DNA of 64,000 nucleotides from Haliotis asinina (Eukaryota > Mollusca > Gastropoda > Lepetellida > Haliotidae), in NCBI RefSeq assembly GCF_037392515.1, contig NC_090288.1:2563501-2627500 (forward strand), read 5' to 3'. Both the position numbers and the translations under genes were made by a program. This document shows, piece after piece, positions 1-15,100 of this stretch. The notes under the pieces were generated by a model. That model was given only the letters and a program-made list of their open reading frames with translations. It was not told where the DNA came from and made no database searches. Numbering within the stretch: position 1 is the stretch's first letter; every line of letters starts with the position of its first letter.

Positions 1-120
1 GATATCATGCCCCCCTTGACGCAAGTGCTCCATCTTCTTGATGAGCTTCTCCTGTTGAGCCTTCTCCTGGGCCTCATCCATTGCCATCTTCAGCTCGTTG
101 ATCCGCCGCTGTCGGGCCTC
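1..120 (-). CDS. CCDC66: gene A exon 16 (continues past window edge)
   Basis: Open to base 1: EARQRRINELKMAMDEAQ...LIKKMEHLRQGGHDI. The QEKAQQEK / RQGGHD part resembles AQELAQRLKQEQ / AQKGHDTS of CCDC66. Acceptor GTTACAG. The rest of the gene lies left of the window. Confidence 0.8.
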
Positions 121-3100
121 CTGTAACACATGGCAACACTGGGTGACTGATTTGAATCCTTCAAACAATTGTTTCTGTAGTATAAATGTTTACTGCTGCA
201 ACTCATACCTCCTTCTGTCGTATCTTCTGCTGTTCATTATCGAATTGATTCTGCAAGTTGTCTCTCTCACTCTTCATCTTCATCTCTTCCTCCATCTCCT
301 CTCGCATCTTCCGTTCACGCTCCTCACGCTTCCGTCTCTCCTTCTCCTCGATTTGCAGACGCAGCGCCTCCTACACACAAACCGTGTCAGAAAGGTACAA
401 AGCAAGGGGAAACCAAAATGAAAAATGTCTGAATTACGGGTAATTCAACGCCCTTCTCTACACAAGTCTGTTTCTTTGCATGTAACTACAAACTCATTAA
501 AATACATCATTAAACATTTGGCTAAAAGACAACAAGACTAGAACATCAAGTCAAAGATACATTATCTAGTATTTTAAACACTTTCATAAAATGATTTTTG
601 GGACGTCACATTGTCAGACCAGTGATGTAACATAGCTACCTGGTGATGAATGTATTTCTGTTTTTTCAATTCCAGCTCCTTGCGAGTGATGGGGTCAATC
701 ATGACGTTCTGACCTCGCAAGTAACTCCTGGAACAGAGATAAATGAGCAAACCTTTGGCCTTTAGACTGTATTAGTAAACAATCTAGTGAGAAACTATTT
801 CCATCAGGTCAGGACAGCAAAACAAATGAACCATAAATCAACAGCAGACAAAAGCGAAACATTCATCACCTAACTCCTCAGACTTGTGATGCTGTTACTG
901 AGTCCCATACTCCTTGGCTCTCATTTTTACCCAAATTTTACACAGAAGCATGTAAACTATGAATGAAACCCCTTAAAATTTAAATACAAAATGGTTCCCC
1001 TTTCTGAGCTTTCAGCATAGTTTTATGTATATTCTATATGTACAATGGCACCCTGCCCAGCCCTCCTGAGATTAAAAAATGTGCCCCCAAAACCACCCCC
1101 CAGCACCACCAATCATCACCACTCACACCACAACCATTATTATGAACGGTTCCTAAGCATCTAGCTCATGGGTTGTCAACACGACTTGCCTCCACTTACA
1201 TGTCATTAGCATCCCTGGCAGAAACCTGTGGGGCGCTGCTGACACGTCCGCCGTTGTCCGGCAGATAACTGGCTTGTCCTACAGTATTCTGCACATCACT
1301 GTTGTCCAATGCTGATTGGTTGATGTTCTGGGTGAAGCGGTCCGCCCATGTCTCAGCTTCAGCATCCCGCTCCTTGTCGCGCAACTTCCTCGCTTTGTTC
1401 TCCTCCATCTGCTTCTCTGTAACAAACAGTGCAGTCATCATGGGTAAAATCCATTTTCATGACTGAATAACCTGTGAACATCCACATAAGAATCGGTCTT
1501 CAGCAATCCATGATTGTTGCAAGAGTGGACTGACAGGAATAGGTGTTCCGACTCGGTGGTCAGACAGACTCATACTATTAACACTGTCCTATTTCTTTAT
1601 CAGAAACACACCATCACTGTCATGGATAAGCGTTGTCATTGACACAACCACACTGGCCACCACCACCATCACATCATCATCATCAAGGTATAGCTGCCAA
1701 CCATGTTTAAGTTGGGAGTCTCCATTTGTAGCAAAGTCTGTGAAGGCAATGGGGAGACTTCCAGGCATTATGGCATCAATACCATTCTATCTGTCAGCAG
1801 TCTTGCTGATTCCAATCACTTACCAACTGACTTTATACTGCATCTTTCCTCTGACTGCACCGTTTAAACCCCTCACTCAAATGATAGCATGCATAACTGG
1901 ACCTCACTATTAATGAGGTGTAATAGGGCAGACTAGTGGCTATACAGTGGGATTTCCGACATGGGTACAACGTGTGAAACCATTCCAGGTGTCACCTTGC
2001 TGTGATAAAATCAAAAACGTAAACTCATTCATTCAATAGCTCACTCAATCACTCTACATGTGATACCTGTACTCAATAAGCATACATACCCAGGTCTTGA
2101 AGCCACCGGCGCTTCTCCTCTTGTTTATCTTTGAGAATTTTTTCATCACTTGGTGCAGCATGCTTAAAAACAAGTTAATCTGCATTTTGAAAAGAGCCCA
2201 GCCTCACATGCTACAGCTAACACAATCAAACATTGGGAGCAGACTTGCTAAAATACCTGCTTGCTGAGTCAGCACAGTGCATATACCATATGTCAGTATA
2301 GGTTATATCAGGTTAGGAGAATAAAAAGCTGTATTTCAACCCATTTGAGATATGATGACATGCATCATACAAGTCAGCAAACCCAGACACTCAAACCTGT
2401 ATTGGTAATGCTCTAGTGCGTTACATCTTTTAATTGGCTGCTTTTCATTGGCTGTGTAAAAACTACTGTTTGGGATAGGTCAGTTTTTTTATTAGCTAAT
2501 TAATCTACAACACTGTCACTATGCTATCACTGGCCAAATGTGAAGAACAGACAATTCAAGACCTTGATCGATGAGATGTAGTGGCTTGTATTTTCCACTT
2601 GCTTTAAAAAGAATACTAAAAAGACAAGAAATTCTACCTTTGGTAATAGTTAAGAAAATATCATATTGTCCATGCCATGATTACCAAAGCATAACTTACA
2701 CCAACTTTAAATGAGCTCCTTACAGCAGCATGTTGTGAGTCAGCAATGTCAGGAGCACTTGAAGATTCCAGATGAGATGATCTGCACAAAGGGAGATAAT
2801 CATGTGTCATAACAACAGTATTTACAATTCACTTCACAGGTTCAATCACAATGACCAATGATATAGTCGGAGTTACCTCTTATCGATGACAAGAACGACA
2901 GTCTCTTGTTCTGGCAGGGGTGCAGGTTTGTACGAGCCAAACCGATCAGCCCAGGTGTCATCCAGACCGCCCTTGTCTCGCTCCTTGCTTTTCTGTTTCT
3001 TCAGCCGCTGTTCCTCTCTCTGTCTCTCTGGAACAGAGCGAGTGAGGCAATGAGTTGCTTTACTCATAAGATCTTTGTTCAGGAAACAATCCTTTAAAAG

Positions 3101-6100
3101 CCTATGTTTTGAAAAACTGACTACTGATAAAGCCTGTACTTCCGAAGTGAGCTTAAGGAATCAAGTGTGCATAGTCCACCTTTCAAAACATACTCACCAA
3201 GTTCTTCCAACCACTTTTTCTTTTCATTCTGCTTTGCAGTTAGAACCTTGTCCTCATCAATAACAAAACCCTGGAACCAAATCTTGAATTATACATCACA
3301 TATATAAAATCATTTACTATATCATCTTCGCTTGCCTCACAAATAATGCTGTAAACTGGTGGGAGATACCACACAGACACACAAACAGTGTTACCCATTA
3401 AGACATAACTACCATCCTTGGAAATCTGGGTATACAATCAGATAAATCTTCTCTGGTGTCATGGATGCATCTATGGCTCTGTCCGATAACTATTACCTCC
3501 CTTTCCTTGCTCTTAATTCAGTCAGGTGTCTACAAGGGACGTTGTGTGTTCGATTCACAAAGCTACTATGATCACTCACTTCCGGTTCTTTTATCTAAGC
3601 AATTAATTTGGTAAGACAACTATTGCTGAGGTACCCGGACAGTAGGTAAATTTAATTAATTTGTGTTAATTTGGGTGCTTGATTTTTTTCCCTAAATCTA
3701 AATCACACAGCGAGTAAACATTCATGGAGGCGGCGGTGATTCTTTTTTCACACTAGCAAGCTTGGTTGTAAACGGCTTATCTGCTTTATCAGAATGTATA
3801 CCCACGAGATTATCAACCTTGCCTAACCAAGACAGAGTAACAGCTGCTATTCATTAAGACATATTACATGGAGTGACCGATGATATCTAATAAGACACAT
3901 CACACAGTGCAATGGATGTCATCCAGCGAGACACATCACACAGGGCAATGGATGTCATCCAGTAAGACACATCACTCAGGGCAATGGATGTCATCCTGCG
4001 AGACACATCACACAGGGCAATGGATGTCATCCAGCGAGACACATCACACAGGGCAATGGATGTCATCCAACGAGACACATCACACAGGGCAATGGATGTC
4101 ATCCTGGGAGACACATCACACAGGGCAATGGATGTCATCCAGCGAGACACATCACACAGAAAAAGTCAATAGAGGATGTTATGCAAAGTAACATATCACT
4201 CAGACACAGCAAGGGATGTTATCAAATAGATACATCACAAAGGCCAATCAATACCATCAAGTGAGACACATCACTCAGACACAGACACACATGTTATTCA
4301 ATGAGTCAATAATCACATAGACACACGTTATTCAATGAGTCAATAATCACATAGACACACATTATTCAATGAGTCATATCACACAGACAGAAATGGCTGT
4401 TATTACAACACTGTTAGGTCAGAGGTTTTCAGACACTTCTACTGAGGTTTCAATCAACAAACAATTCCTCATAAGAGAAGCACATCTGTTGGCCTCCGTT
4501 AGATTCAGGTTTGGAGTTTCTAGTTAATCTCAACACTGATCAATTAGTCTTGGTCTAACAAGTTTTCTTGACCACTAAGTAAGGTACGCCAAGATGCACT
4601 GGGTTCAACAAAGAATGCAAATGAGTTTAAGCAAACTTCCCAACCTATGTACTTCAGAATATTCCTATACTTGTTTACACCAGGACACATATATTTTGGT
4701 CACTTACAATAAAATGATGAAAAAAATACTCAATAATAAACAAAAAACCTAAACAAAATTACTGTAGTTTCCAGCAACAAATCATACCAGTGTTCAGTAA
4801 TAATCCTCCATATGAAACCTGACTGAAAGCAACAGACATGCCTGAATGTGGTCCCGAGATACACATGAGAAGGTGGAAGTGTGTGAAAACCCATGACGGA
4901 CCCATCACGAGAAGCAGAGAGTGAACCCAGGAGGAAGCCACCATACAACATGGGGTACTCACTGCCAGGACAACCTTGCCCTCCAGAACAGAGTGCACAC
5001 CACCTCTGTCCTGCCCCACCTTATCTTTGCTTTTGTCTGCAGTCGGCGTCTGTTTGCTGTCTGCCACTGTCTGATGTGTATCTGGTGCTGGTGCTGGTGC
5101 TGCTGCTGCTGTCTGTTTCTTTTCTGGCAAATTTTCCACAGACTGGTTTAGCTCATCCTGTAACAGATATGACCATTACACATCAGTAATCTAGCTGTTG
5201 GATTATTCGATAATGAAACCAGTTTTCAAGATGACTTGTGTTGGTGCTTGATGCATGTTACATCTCAGTTCACTTCCAGTTACCATACTTAATGTGTATT
5301 GGCAGTTTGAAAATAATCCTATGCCACATATGAGTGATAACAGATGTGTGACTTGATTATAATAGACTACCTACATGAAAGAAAAACCCAATCCTGTCAT
5401 TTTACTAACGTTAATAATTCATGGCTAGGGGTGATGATGAGTTTAAATGGGGGCTCATTAATTTGTACACATGTACTGGGGGTGGTACACTGTGGGTAGT
5501 GGGTGGTGGTGGTGTCATTAATTTTGTACATGGTATGTTGGAGGTGGGGGATTACTTTGTACATAAAATTTAGAGGGGGTCATTCACGCTTCACAGAGCT
5601 GCCAGCTGTCCAAAAGTGTTCTCAAATAAATTGGTCCTACAAAATTTATCAGTGTAATTGTAACCTTGACATTTTGCCAGCCAAAGATCTTCAGCTAAAA
5701 GGCTACAAGGAGACTGATTTCTTGGCAACAAAACATACATTCAGTATGATTACACGCATAATGTGCCAACTAGTGACGCTGTGTACCTTTCTTGTATTGA
5801 AGTCAGCTAGCACATCCCCTCCACTGGTCCTAAGAGGGGCACCTGCTCCTGGTCGGCCCCAGGGATCATAGTTCTGAACCAGCTCAGCTACAAGTAAAGA
5901 TATGTCATCAGTTACTCACAGTCACAGTGCATCTACACTATGTTTACAACATTTCTAGTTCAACCTTAACTCAAATTATCTGATGTCTTCTATGTACATG
6001 CATGGTTGCTACGGGAGTGAATAAATGAAGATATTACATGCATCATGTTCCTTGACATAATGGCCAATCACAAAAGGTAGAACTGACATTCCTAGTAAAA

Positions 6101-9100
6101 AGAATAACACTATTAAAATAGTACAGAGAGTTTAAGTGAAATGACCACTTTACTAAATATTATTATTCATGTAAAAGGAGACACTACCTCTCTCCCGAGC
6201 CCATTGCAGCCTCTTCTTCTCCGCAACTGTCATATGTTTCCATGGTACCCGTGGACTCTCATAGAAAAGCACATGGTCACCACCATCCTGCTTGTCTTCC
6301 TGATTACCTCCCTTGGCCTCCTGATTATCTCCCTTGGCCTCATCGGACTTGGTGACATCTGACTTCTCCTTTCCCTGAGAGTCCTCTGACCCAGACTTGA
6401 CAGACTCGACAACTTTCTTGCCTGACTTGTCAGACTTTCCCCCTTGACTTTTTCTGCCTTTTTCTTTGACAGATAACACAGACTCTGATGTGTCATTGTC
6501 CTGTCTGGAAAGATCACTTCCGTTGTAAAACGTGTACTAGATAAAACATAATCAACCCCTAACACAATTACATGATGAACATATTTACTTCAAATGGATC
6601 ACTTCACACAACTGTTTTCATATAATGTACTCAGGACAACAATGTTTGAAGTAAAACTGAAATTTTATGATTCCAAAGTCCAGACATTTTTAATGTTCCA
6701 AACTGCTCATAATGACACAATATTCATTAATCATAGTATCTGAGGTCCAAAACCTCACCTATATTCTTTATACAAGTAAGACTTTTTGGGCTGTTTTCTC
6801 GAAACATGTTCCAAGCCAAGATACTTAATTCGTGTACACATAGTTTCAATGACATTCTTGACAGCACATGTCTTCATACCATTCCTTGAAAGACTATATA
6901 TTTGGAAAAAATGTCATGATAATTTCCAAAGAAATCCAGACACCAATGTCTCCAAAAACTATTCTAAAGTTGAAGTGAAGGGTGACACCCTCACACTGAA
7001 AATCTTTCTAAAATTGCTGATGATGTGTTAACATAAGGATGAAACAGTACACTCTCACCATGGTTAGGTATGAATTGGAATACAAGGCCTTCGGTTTGGT
7101 CCGTTTCAGTTCGGTATATGCGATATGATCATGATGCCGAAAATAGACAAGGGCCAAACTAAACTTTTTGACAGTATGGAAAAACTTAACCATAATTTTT
7201 TGCTAGTTTGAATGAACATAAGTGTTATTATATAAATTATACTAAATAAATGAAATAAATTAACACACGACATAAGAACTGGATAATAAATGGTGATCCT
7301 TCACACAATCAATGGTATTGTTCATAACAGCATGCATTCCAGATCTTACACAAGATCACTCTGTTTAACAACAGTTTTGCAGAATAATCACATGTCTATA
7401 AATAATACCTAATTCAAGTCATCACATTCCTAATTAACCAGTTGTTGAAACAGATCGAGTATCAAGTAGATCATACATGCCGCTGTGTTTTTAATTGATT
7501 GGATTGAACAAAAAAGAAGAAGAAGAAAATGACACTGATACCAGCTGCAAAACTAAACACTCATTATTTAGTACATATCAAATTGTAACTACATCTGCAT
7601 CAGACATAGAACTAATTCGATCTTATTTCCAAAGAGCTTATCTGTTCAACATTGACTCAAGAAAAAAAGTATGAAGACTCAGACATGGATAAATTTGGAA
7701 TATCTGCGATACTAATTTCAAGATTCTAAGACAGATTTACTGAGAACATAAGAGGTAAGTTCTGACACACCAAGTGACAAAATTTCACTGTCGATATAAT
7801 AAGCTCTCAGTAAATCCAATGTTCATGTTCTACTTAAAACTTATTCATAAAATGTGTGTGGCTGTAAGAAAACTGGGGGTTTTTTTTAATGTATGAGATA
7901 ATATTTTTGCGTCTATACTAATGTCTAATGCATTCTACCAGTCATATCTGGATAAACCTAGACGGAATTGTACACTTATGATATGTAATAACTTGTCCTT
8001 ACTGCAGATGACACATTTTCACAATGTATGCAGTTACAGAAGGTATAGAACCATTGGACAAATATTTTCTTTGGAAATAACTGAAAAAGGAAGCCAGGTA
8101 CTGACGTCTTGCTGACTTGTAGATCGAAGTAGATGACATTCAAGGCAATTCAAAACTTACTTCCAAGAAAATGGCAGTTATCTAGGAATGCACAGATTTG
8201 GTTAACATGATTTGATTTCTAGACATTTTAGAAGTGGTATGAAAAGGTTTATTAAATCATATCAACACAAGTTGCAAAGTAGACACTTGGGTGAGATTCT
8301 CTATATCTTCATCAACAAGTTCCCTATGTTTAGAATGGTACCACACAGATTACGGACAACAAACTAACTTTGACCTATCTGACAAGGCACAAAGCACATG
8401 CTACAATGCTCAATCTATGTAATGCAACAGCTTCACTACTGGACTCCTAAATAAAGGCTTCTAGAAAACTGACAAAATAACACACTGTGTGTTACAGTGA
8501 AACAAGATGCCCATGAGGCAGTGACCATGCTGTTAGTGGCACCTATAATTCAGTCATACCACAAGCAAATACTGCAGGAGAAAAGAGCAAATGAAGAAAA
8601 CAAATTGAACAAATTGTGTAAATAAAGAAATCTCATATTTCTTCAGTGGTATATTAGTCAGTTGAACATATTTTTAATAGGACTCTAAATATAACTGTGA
8701 TCAGTATTTCAGATGAAGGTTGTGTGTCAGGAAGAAAAATGAAGCAAGAGAGGTTGACATCTTTGGTGTAACCCACAAGCACAGGATGGTGCTGAGACAC
8801 CAAGAGTTACGATCAATATGAGACTCAAACACAAGATAGCAAGGACCATGCTCAATGGACACCTCTGAATAATTGAAATGATAATTGAAATGATAATGAC
8901 ATACTTGACTGACATGTGACATGAAGGCCAAACAAAACTGTACTGAACTCGTATAAAAAACTTTGCTATCCAAATAATTGTGCAGATGATCATCAACTAT
9001 AACATTGTAAGCGCAAACGGAAAACAACAAAATCAAACTATTCTAAACAGGAACATCTAAACAAAGGAATCAACGGAAAATGCAGTTAGTTGCCAAAGAG

Positions 9101-12100
9101 AGACTGCAAGGCATGCTACAGCCTCTATGGAGAAGAGACTAATGCTAGTTCTAGCAATCACCTCCTGTGTTGGCGTCTACCATCTCTCCTTCGAGGAGAC
9201 ACATGTCCTGCTCTTAGTTTGCGACTTGAAACTTGCCTTACAAAATAGAACATGTTCACAAATAAAGTATCAGTGTGGTTTGGCATACGATATACTGTCC
9301 TACAGACACAAGCATCAGGATAATCCCCAACTGGTAATATTCAGAATTCAAAATACATACTGACAAAGAACTTGAATACAATCATGTACACTTTGGTTTG
9401 CGGTCTGAAGCCCTAGTTCAGGATGTTTGTAAAATGTCCTCTTGAGGGAACAGCTAAGCAAAGTCCAAAAGTCAAGATTTAAAAGCAAAACAAGTAGACT
9501 GTTTCTTTATTTGTTTGCTTGTTCAAACACTATATCAAGATATATTCCAGCTGTACATTGGCAGTTTATAAAGAATAATGTCTAGATCAACCAATCCTAT
9601 AACAGATGTCATGAGATTTGATATAAACAAGTGAGAGATGATGGCATGCATCAGCCAAGTCAGCAAACCCAACCAATCGAACCTGTTTGCCACCTCTGTT
9701 CAACAGCATCTTGGCACAGAGAGTCACTATCAAGTATTGAAACTGAATACTATATGACATTTAACACCATAAACATTCCTATATGTCAAACTTTTACCAC
9801 AGTTACACTCAAAACATATTCAAGCTCATGTTCACTGTTCAACGATTAAAGATATACATGTGGGAATGTCTGGTACAACTTGTCAGAGGCCAGACAATCT
9901 TACCCATCATCAGTGTCTTTCTTGGAAGCATTGAGAAGTGAGGAGATAGTTCCTTCTTCCACCTTCTCCTTGTCTTCTTCTCGAGGAGATGCCTTCTGTT
10001 GGTCGGTTTTCTCTGTTTCAGCATCAGCGATAGAGATCTCATTGTTCTCCTTATCTGAAGAAGACCCCATGACCCAATGACCAGATTGTATCGCCTGTCT
10101 AACCAAATTGATTATGGACAGGCGAACATGCTATGTGACTTAGTTAATATGAAAAACATTTTTTTCAGACTTGAGACCCTCCATAACCCACCAATACAAA
10201 CATCATGAATTACTCTGAAGTGTAATATGCAAGGTCAGGGCAACCATTTTACCCAGTTATGTAAGTTGAATTACAGAACTAACTGTTCTTACATTTGGGG
10301 TACAGAACATAATGGAACCATTACACAGGGTTTTCCTCAATATCAGAGCAGTCCCTTATCCCATAGTTTGCTTAATATATTCAACAACTGCACTGTCGGC
10401 ATTAATGATTAACACAGCTTATACACAGGTGTCCAACTTCATCTGGTCTGTCATACAGACCCTAAAGGAAATATATCCAAGAAAGCCCATGCAAATCTAG
10501 AAAATGTAGCAAATCTAGTTGAAGAAAGTCTAAAGGTTCCTTTCTTTATGCTTCAGTTTTGTTTACGATGAATTTTTTTCTGTAAAATATGTTCATTTGA
10601 GAGATTAGTTGTTAGTCTAAACTTAATCTTACTGAAAGTTTCAAAGAATGTATCCACTAAGTCATAACAATAAATACAACAACAACACCTAGTGCCATGA
10701 CAATACGTTACCTGCCTAAGTGGTCAATAGTTTCAAATAGGCTGTTAGCATTTATATTCAAACATTTTCTGTAGAAATACTGAAGATGAAAGTAAAGTAA
10801 CTTAAGATATAACATTGGGGCAATCTGATTTTATCTTTGAGTGCTTCCTACCTATGCTAATTCTCAGTGCATTCTCCTTGCCCGACGCCAGCTTCCCCAC
10901 AGAGGCTAAGATGGCATTCAGCTGGTCCTGTGTTAGAGTGACAGTGTTTGCCATTGGGTGGTCAGCCTTCATATCATTTGCTTGTTTCTTCTTCTTTTCT
11001 ACGTAGCGTTCTCGGTTCCGTCGAATAAAATCTTTTTCTGGTCGTGGTGGATTTGGTGGCTTCTTGTCTGTAGCATTGACCTTATCTGGCTTAGACGTGG
11101 TATTATTGTCATGGCGATAAACATACACCTCTTCCTCCGATGGAGCACCACCATTTGGGTTAGACCGTATTGGGTGGCGCAGGTCCTTGCTCTTGTAGCC
11201 AAACTTTGGACAAGAAAACATGTATAAGATAACTGCAACATGTTTTCATTTTCTGTTGCTAATAGTAACTTGCCAATCTGATGTATATCATGAGTGAGAG
11301 AGTGATTTTTGGATAACACCCCTATAAACCATATATCATTTCATTTCACTTCATCAGCTTCAGGTCGGAGGAAACTCACAGGGTGGAAGCACTGTCACAC
11401 ACAAAATGTGGAGTTGACCCAAAAGCAACTCCATTTCCCCAATGGACAGTGAAAGAAGAACAAATGACACAAGAGAAAATGTATGTTTTCCCTCACATTT
11501 TCATCATTTTGCAAGTATATCAGGTTTTGTCATTTGGCAGCAGGGTCTAGAACTCTACAGATCTTTCTGTAATAGCCTGACACCCTCTACATAGCTGCAA
11601 TTGCTCATTAAGCAAGGGCAGCATCTTGCGTGTCGGAAAAAGATCACAGAAACCATCATTTCACAATGAAATATGACATCCTCATCAGTAGATGTGAAGG
11701 TTTTAGCTGTCAGTTCTTAGATATAGTTATTTAAGATCTTCATTCACAGTGTAGGATTTATGGCGTCAGTATTTATTCAATTATCGTTGAAAAATCAAAG
11801 TGCACATTTTATATGGAGTTGGTCACATTTAAGCAAAAAGACTGTCCATTGCAATGTGATTTTACTGTCCAAGGAGTTGACAGTTTGTAGTTTGAACCAC
11901 CATGTCTTGTGTCATGTGGTCTTCTTTCAATATCCTTTAAGGAAATGGAGTTATTTTGGGGGCAACTCCACATTTCATGTGGACAGCACTTCCACCCTGT
12001 GAAAACTTGCTTTATATATTTACTATATTTGACAGTGAGTTTAGTTTTACACCACACTCAGCAACATCAAAGCTATATGGGGCCAGTCTGTAAATAATCA

Positions 12101-15100
12101 AGTCTGGATCAGACAATCCAGAGATCAACAGCATGAGAAGCAATCTCCGCAAATTGAGAACAGATGACAATTGACATGTGTCAACTAAGTCAGCAAGCCT
12201 GACTTTCTGATCTCATTAGTCACATCCAACGACAAGCATTGTCAGTTTTTATGCCAAGCATGGATTTATGATGACCTATTCTACCCCTGATCTTCACAGA
12301 TCACATTTGTGAAACCTCATATACTTGCCTACCATACAAACGATGAACAAATCATCAGCTCAAAATGACACTTACATGTGCAATTCACAGAGAGTTAACA
12401 ACACTTTATACCACTAACATATATTAACATTGAATGAGATGCAATGAATTCTTTATTTACAAAACTGAAGTGAAACAGTAGCACAACACCTTGTCGACAT
12501 CAAAGTACAAAACATGTTCAGTTGAATGAAGGACCAAATTGTGCAGAATCGCAAGCCTGACACTGAGAAGTATGAACATAGGTTTGAAGCTTAATACAAT
12601 AGGGATGTACATCCTGATATCAAATTTTCAAGATTAGACTCATGGTGACGAAAAACGTTGCTGACCAAAGCCTGTTCGTCTCCCCTCGCCACCATCATTG
12701 ATGATATTTATTATATATTATGTGAGCTGAGTTTTGATGATTTGTTCACATTTGCATGGTAGGCCTGATATATAAGCTGTATAGTATGTAGCTTACAATC
12801 CCATAAACAAGTTGAACTGGGATTCATAGTCATGAAACAATTCCATGTTCACCTCAGAACCTTCAAGTTCATGTCTATGTCATACTTACCTTCCTTGTCT
12901 TTTTGGGCTTCTTGCCTGAAAATCAAACAAACTTCATCACCAAGTTGAACATCAGGAGAATCACTAATCAGGGTAACCCTATCACTTTAGTGTCAATCAC
13001 ATATCCGTACTTCTTCCACACATACCTTTGGGAACTTCTAATCAGGGTGACCCGATCACTTTAGTGTCAGTCACATATCCCTACTTCTTCCACACATACC
13101 TTTGGGAACTTCTAATCAGGGTGACCCGATTACTTTAGTGTCGGTCACATATCCCTACTTCTTCCATACATACCTTTGGGAACTTCTAATCAGGGTGACC
13201 CTATCACTTCAGTGTCAGTCACATATCCCTACTTCTTCCACACATACCTTTGGGAACTTCTAATCAGGGTGACCCGATCACTTTAGTGTCGGTCACATAT
13301 CCCTACATCTTCCACACATACCTTTGGGAACTTCTAATCAGGATGACCCGATCACTTTAGTGTCAGTCACATATCCCTACTTTGCGACACACACTTTTGG
13401 GAACTTCTACATATATGCCATGCATACATAATATTTCATATTGTTTACTTGTATCTATGGACAATTTATTCAAATATTATGGAAACTCATGGAAATGAAC
13501 AATGACACTGGGAATGGCTCTGTCCAGAAGTAATCCTTTGCCTTGTCTCAGATTTACCAAAATATTCTTGCTAAAGTCCACAAAATGTGGTGCTAAAGAT
13601 ACTCACCCTGATCCCAGAATATTGCTGGCTTCCCACCCTGGCCTCCAACCTCGAACCTCATGGCCGACCTGTAATACATTAAAGACTGGTGTCAGTCTAC
13701 ACGCAGAGAGTAACTGATAACCAAGAATTAGCTCTTGTACAACCTCTCTAAAGTTACCATGGTTACTGCAAGAAGGTAGAGGAAATGGTGAAAGTGTTCA
13801 CAAACCAGTCCCAGCATCTATTCAGTGCATGGATGAATTAAAAGCCTACTTCATGTGTTCAAGATAGTATTGGATTACCCCTAAACAAGACCAAACCTTT
13901 TTTTTCAGAAGCTCACTGTGAGTGTAACATTCAGCGCCTATGTCAAAAATGGATTTTCTGATGTATTAACCTGATGAAAGGTAGCAAATCAATTAAATCA
14001 CACCTTGTTCTCATGGTATATGTAAAATTTGTGCATTCTTTCATTTTTTAAGCTGCAGTTTCAGTGAATGTGAATTGTTATCTTGACATTAGATTCTTTA
14101 TTCTTTAAATACAGCAATTTGGTACAGGAGCCAGTCTGTAAGTCTCATTAACATTGCCAAGAATGTCTGACACCTGTCAGTGAATCACCGAAAGAAAAAA
14201 AACATTCAAATCTGACAGTCAGCTTTTACCATGGATACTGATGAACACTTACTTCCAAGGACTGTCCTTTGAAACTGATGTACTCCACTTTTGCAGTAAA
14301 TCTTTTAGCCTCATGTTTACGCAGTCAACTATCCCACACAAAAGGTTGCCCTCAAGGACGTCAGAAGAAAAGTCTCACAAACAGGCAAAAGTGGAAACTC
14401 AACTCTATATCTATTAAATTATCTCTACTGAATACCACAAAACAAGGCGAAAAACACAAGTCAAGATATATGAACTGAACTGAAAGGACCTCTTGAGGAC
14501 AGAATGAACACCACTGGCCATGCAGTGTGAAGTGATAGCCACCAAGATGTTGTCAGTCACCTGTATTCACATATCCTCACACTGGCCAAGGAAGCAATTA
14601 TGATAGTATCAGTGTTCTTATTCTGCCACTGCACACATGTTATGTGTCAACCAGCCTGTACAATACATATACGATCTTTGTGATATGCCAGCCATGGAAT
14701 AGCTGTTGAAATCTAGATACAGCAATTTTGTGGCCTTGTTCTGAGTGTTTCAATCTGAACACATGATCTACAGTAGAGTTCTCTATAAGGTGACAGGACT
14801 TACCCCTATGTTGTTGGTATGTTACTACAGCTAACATGCCCTGAAAGGTATCTGAATTATGAATATAAATAACAATGTAGATTTAACCATTTGTTTTCAT
14901 TACATAGTTTACTAAGTTAAACAAGATCCTGTTACCATGGTTACTGATGTAAAAGTTTAGACTAAAGTCAATGGGTCCTAGTCATTATGTCAAGCCCTGT
15001 CGTGAAAAACGAGTTATTTGGATGTCTGCATTATAACAATATCCAACTGTCCCAGTGTTTGAAACACAGGGAGAACTTGAGCCACTGATATCTTCTTAGG

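Noticed and set aside
3880..4191. 103-codon ORF with repeated THHTGQWMSS
   Set aside because: Translation of a 36-bp minisatellite in an intron; all frames are open because the period is divisible by three.
12966..13409. Regularly spaced direct repeats, CRISPR-like at first sight
   Set aside because: Whole 74-bp units repeat without unique spacers, and the DNA is eukaryotic.
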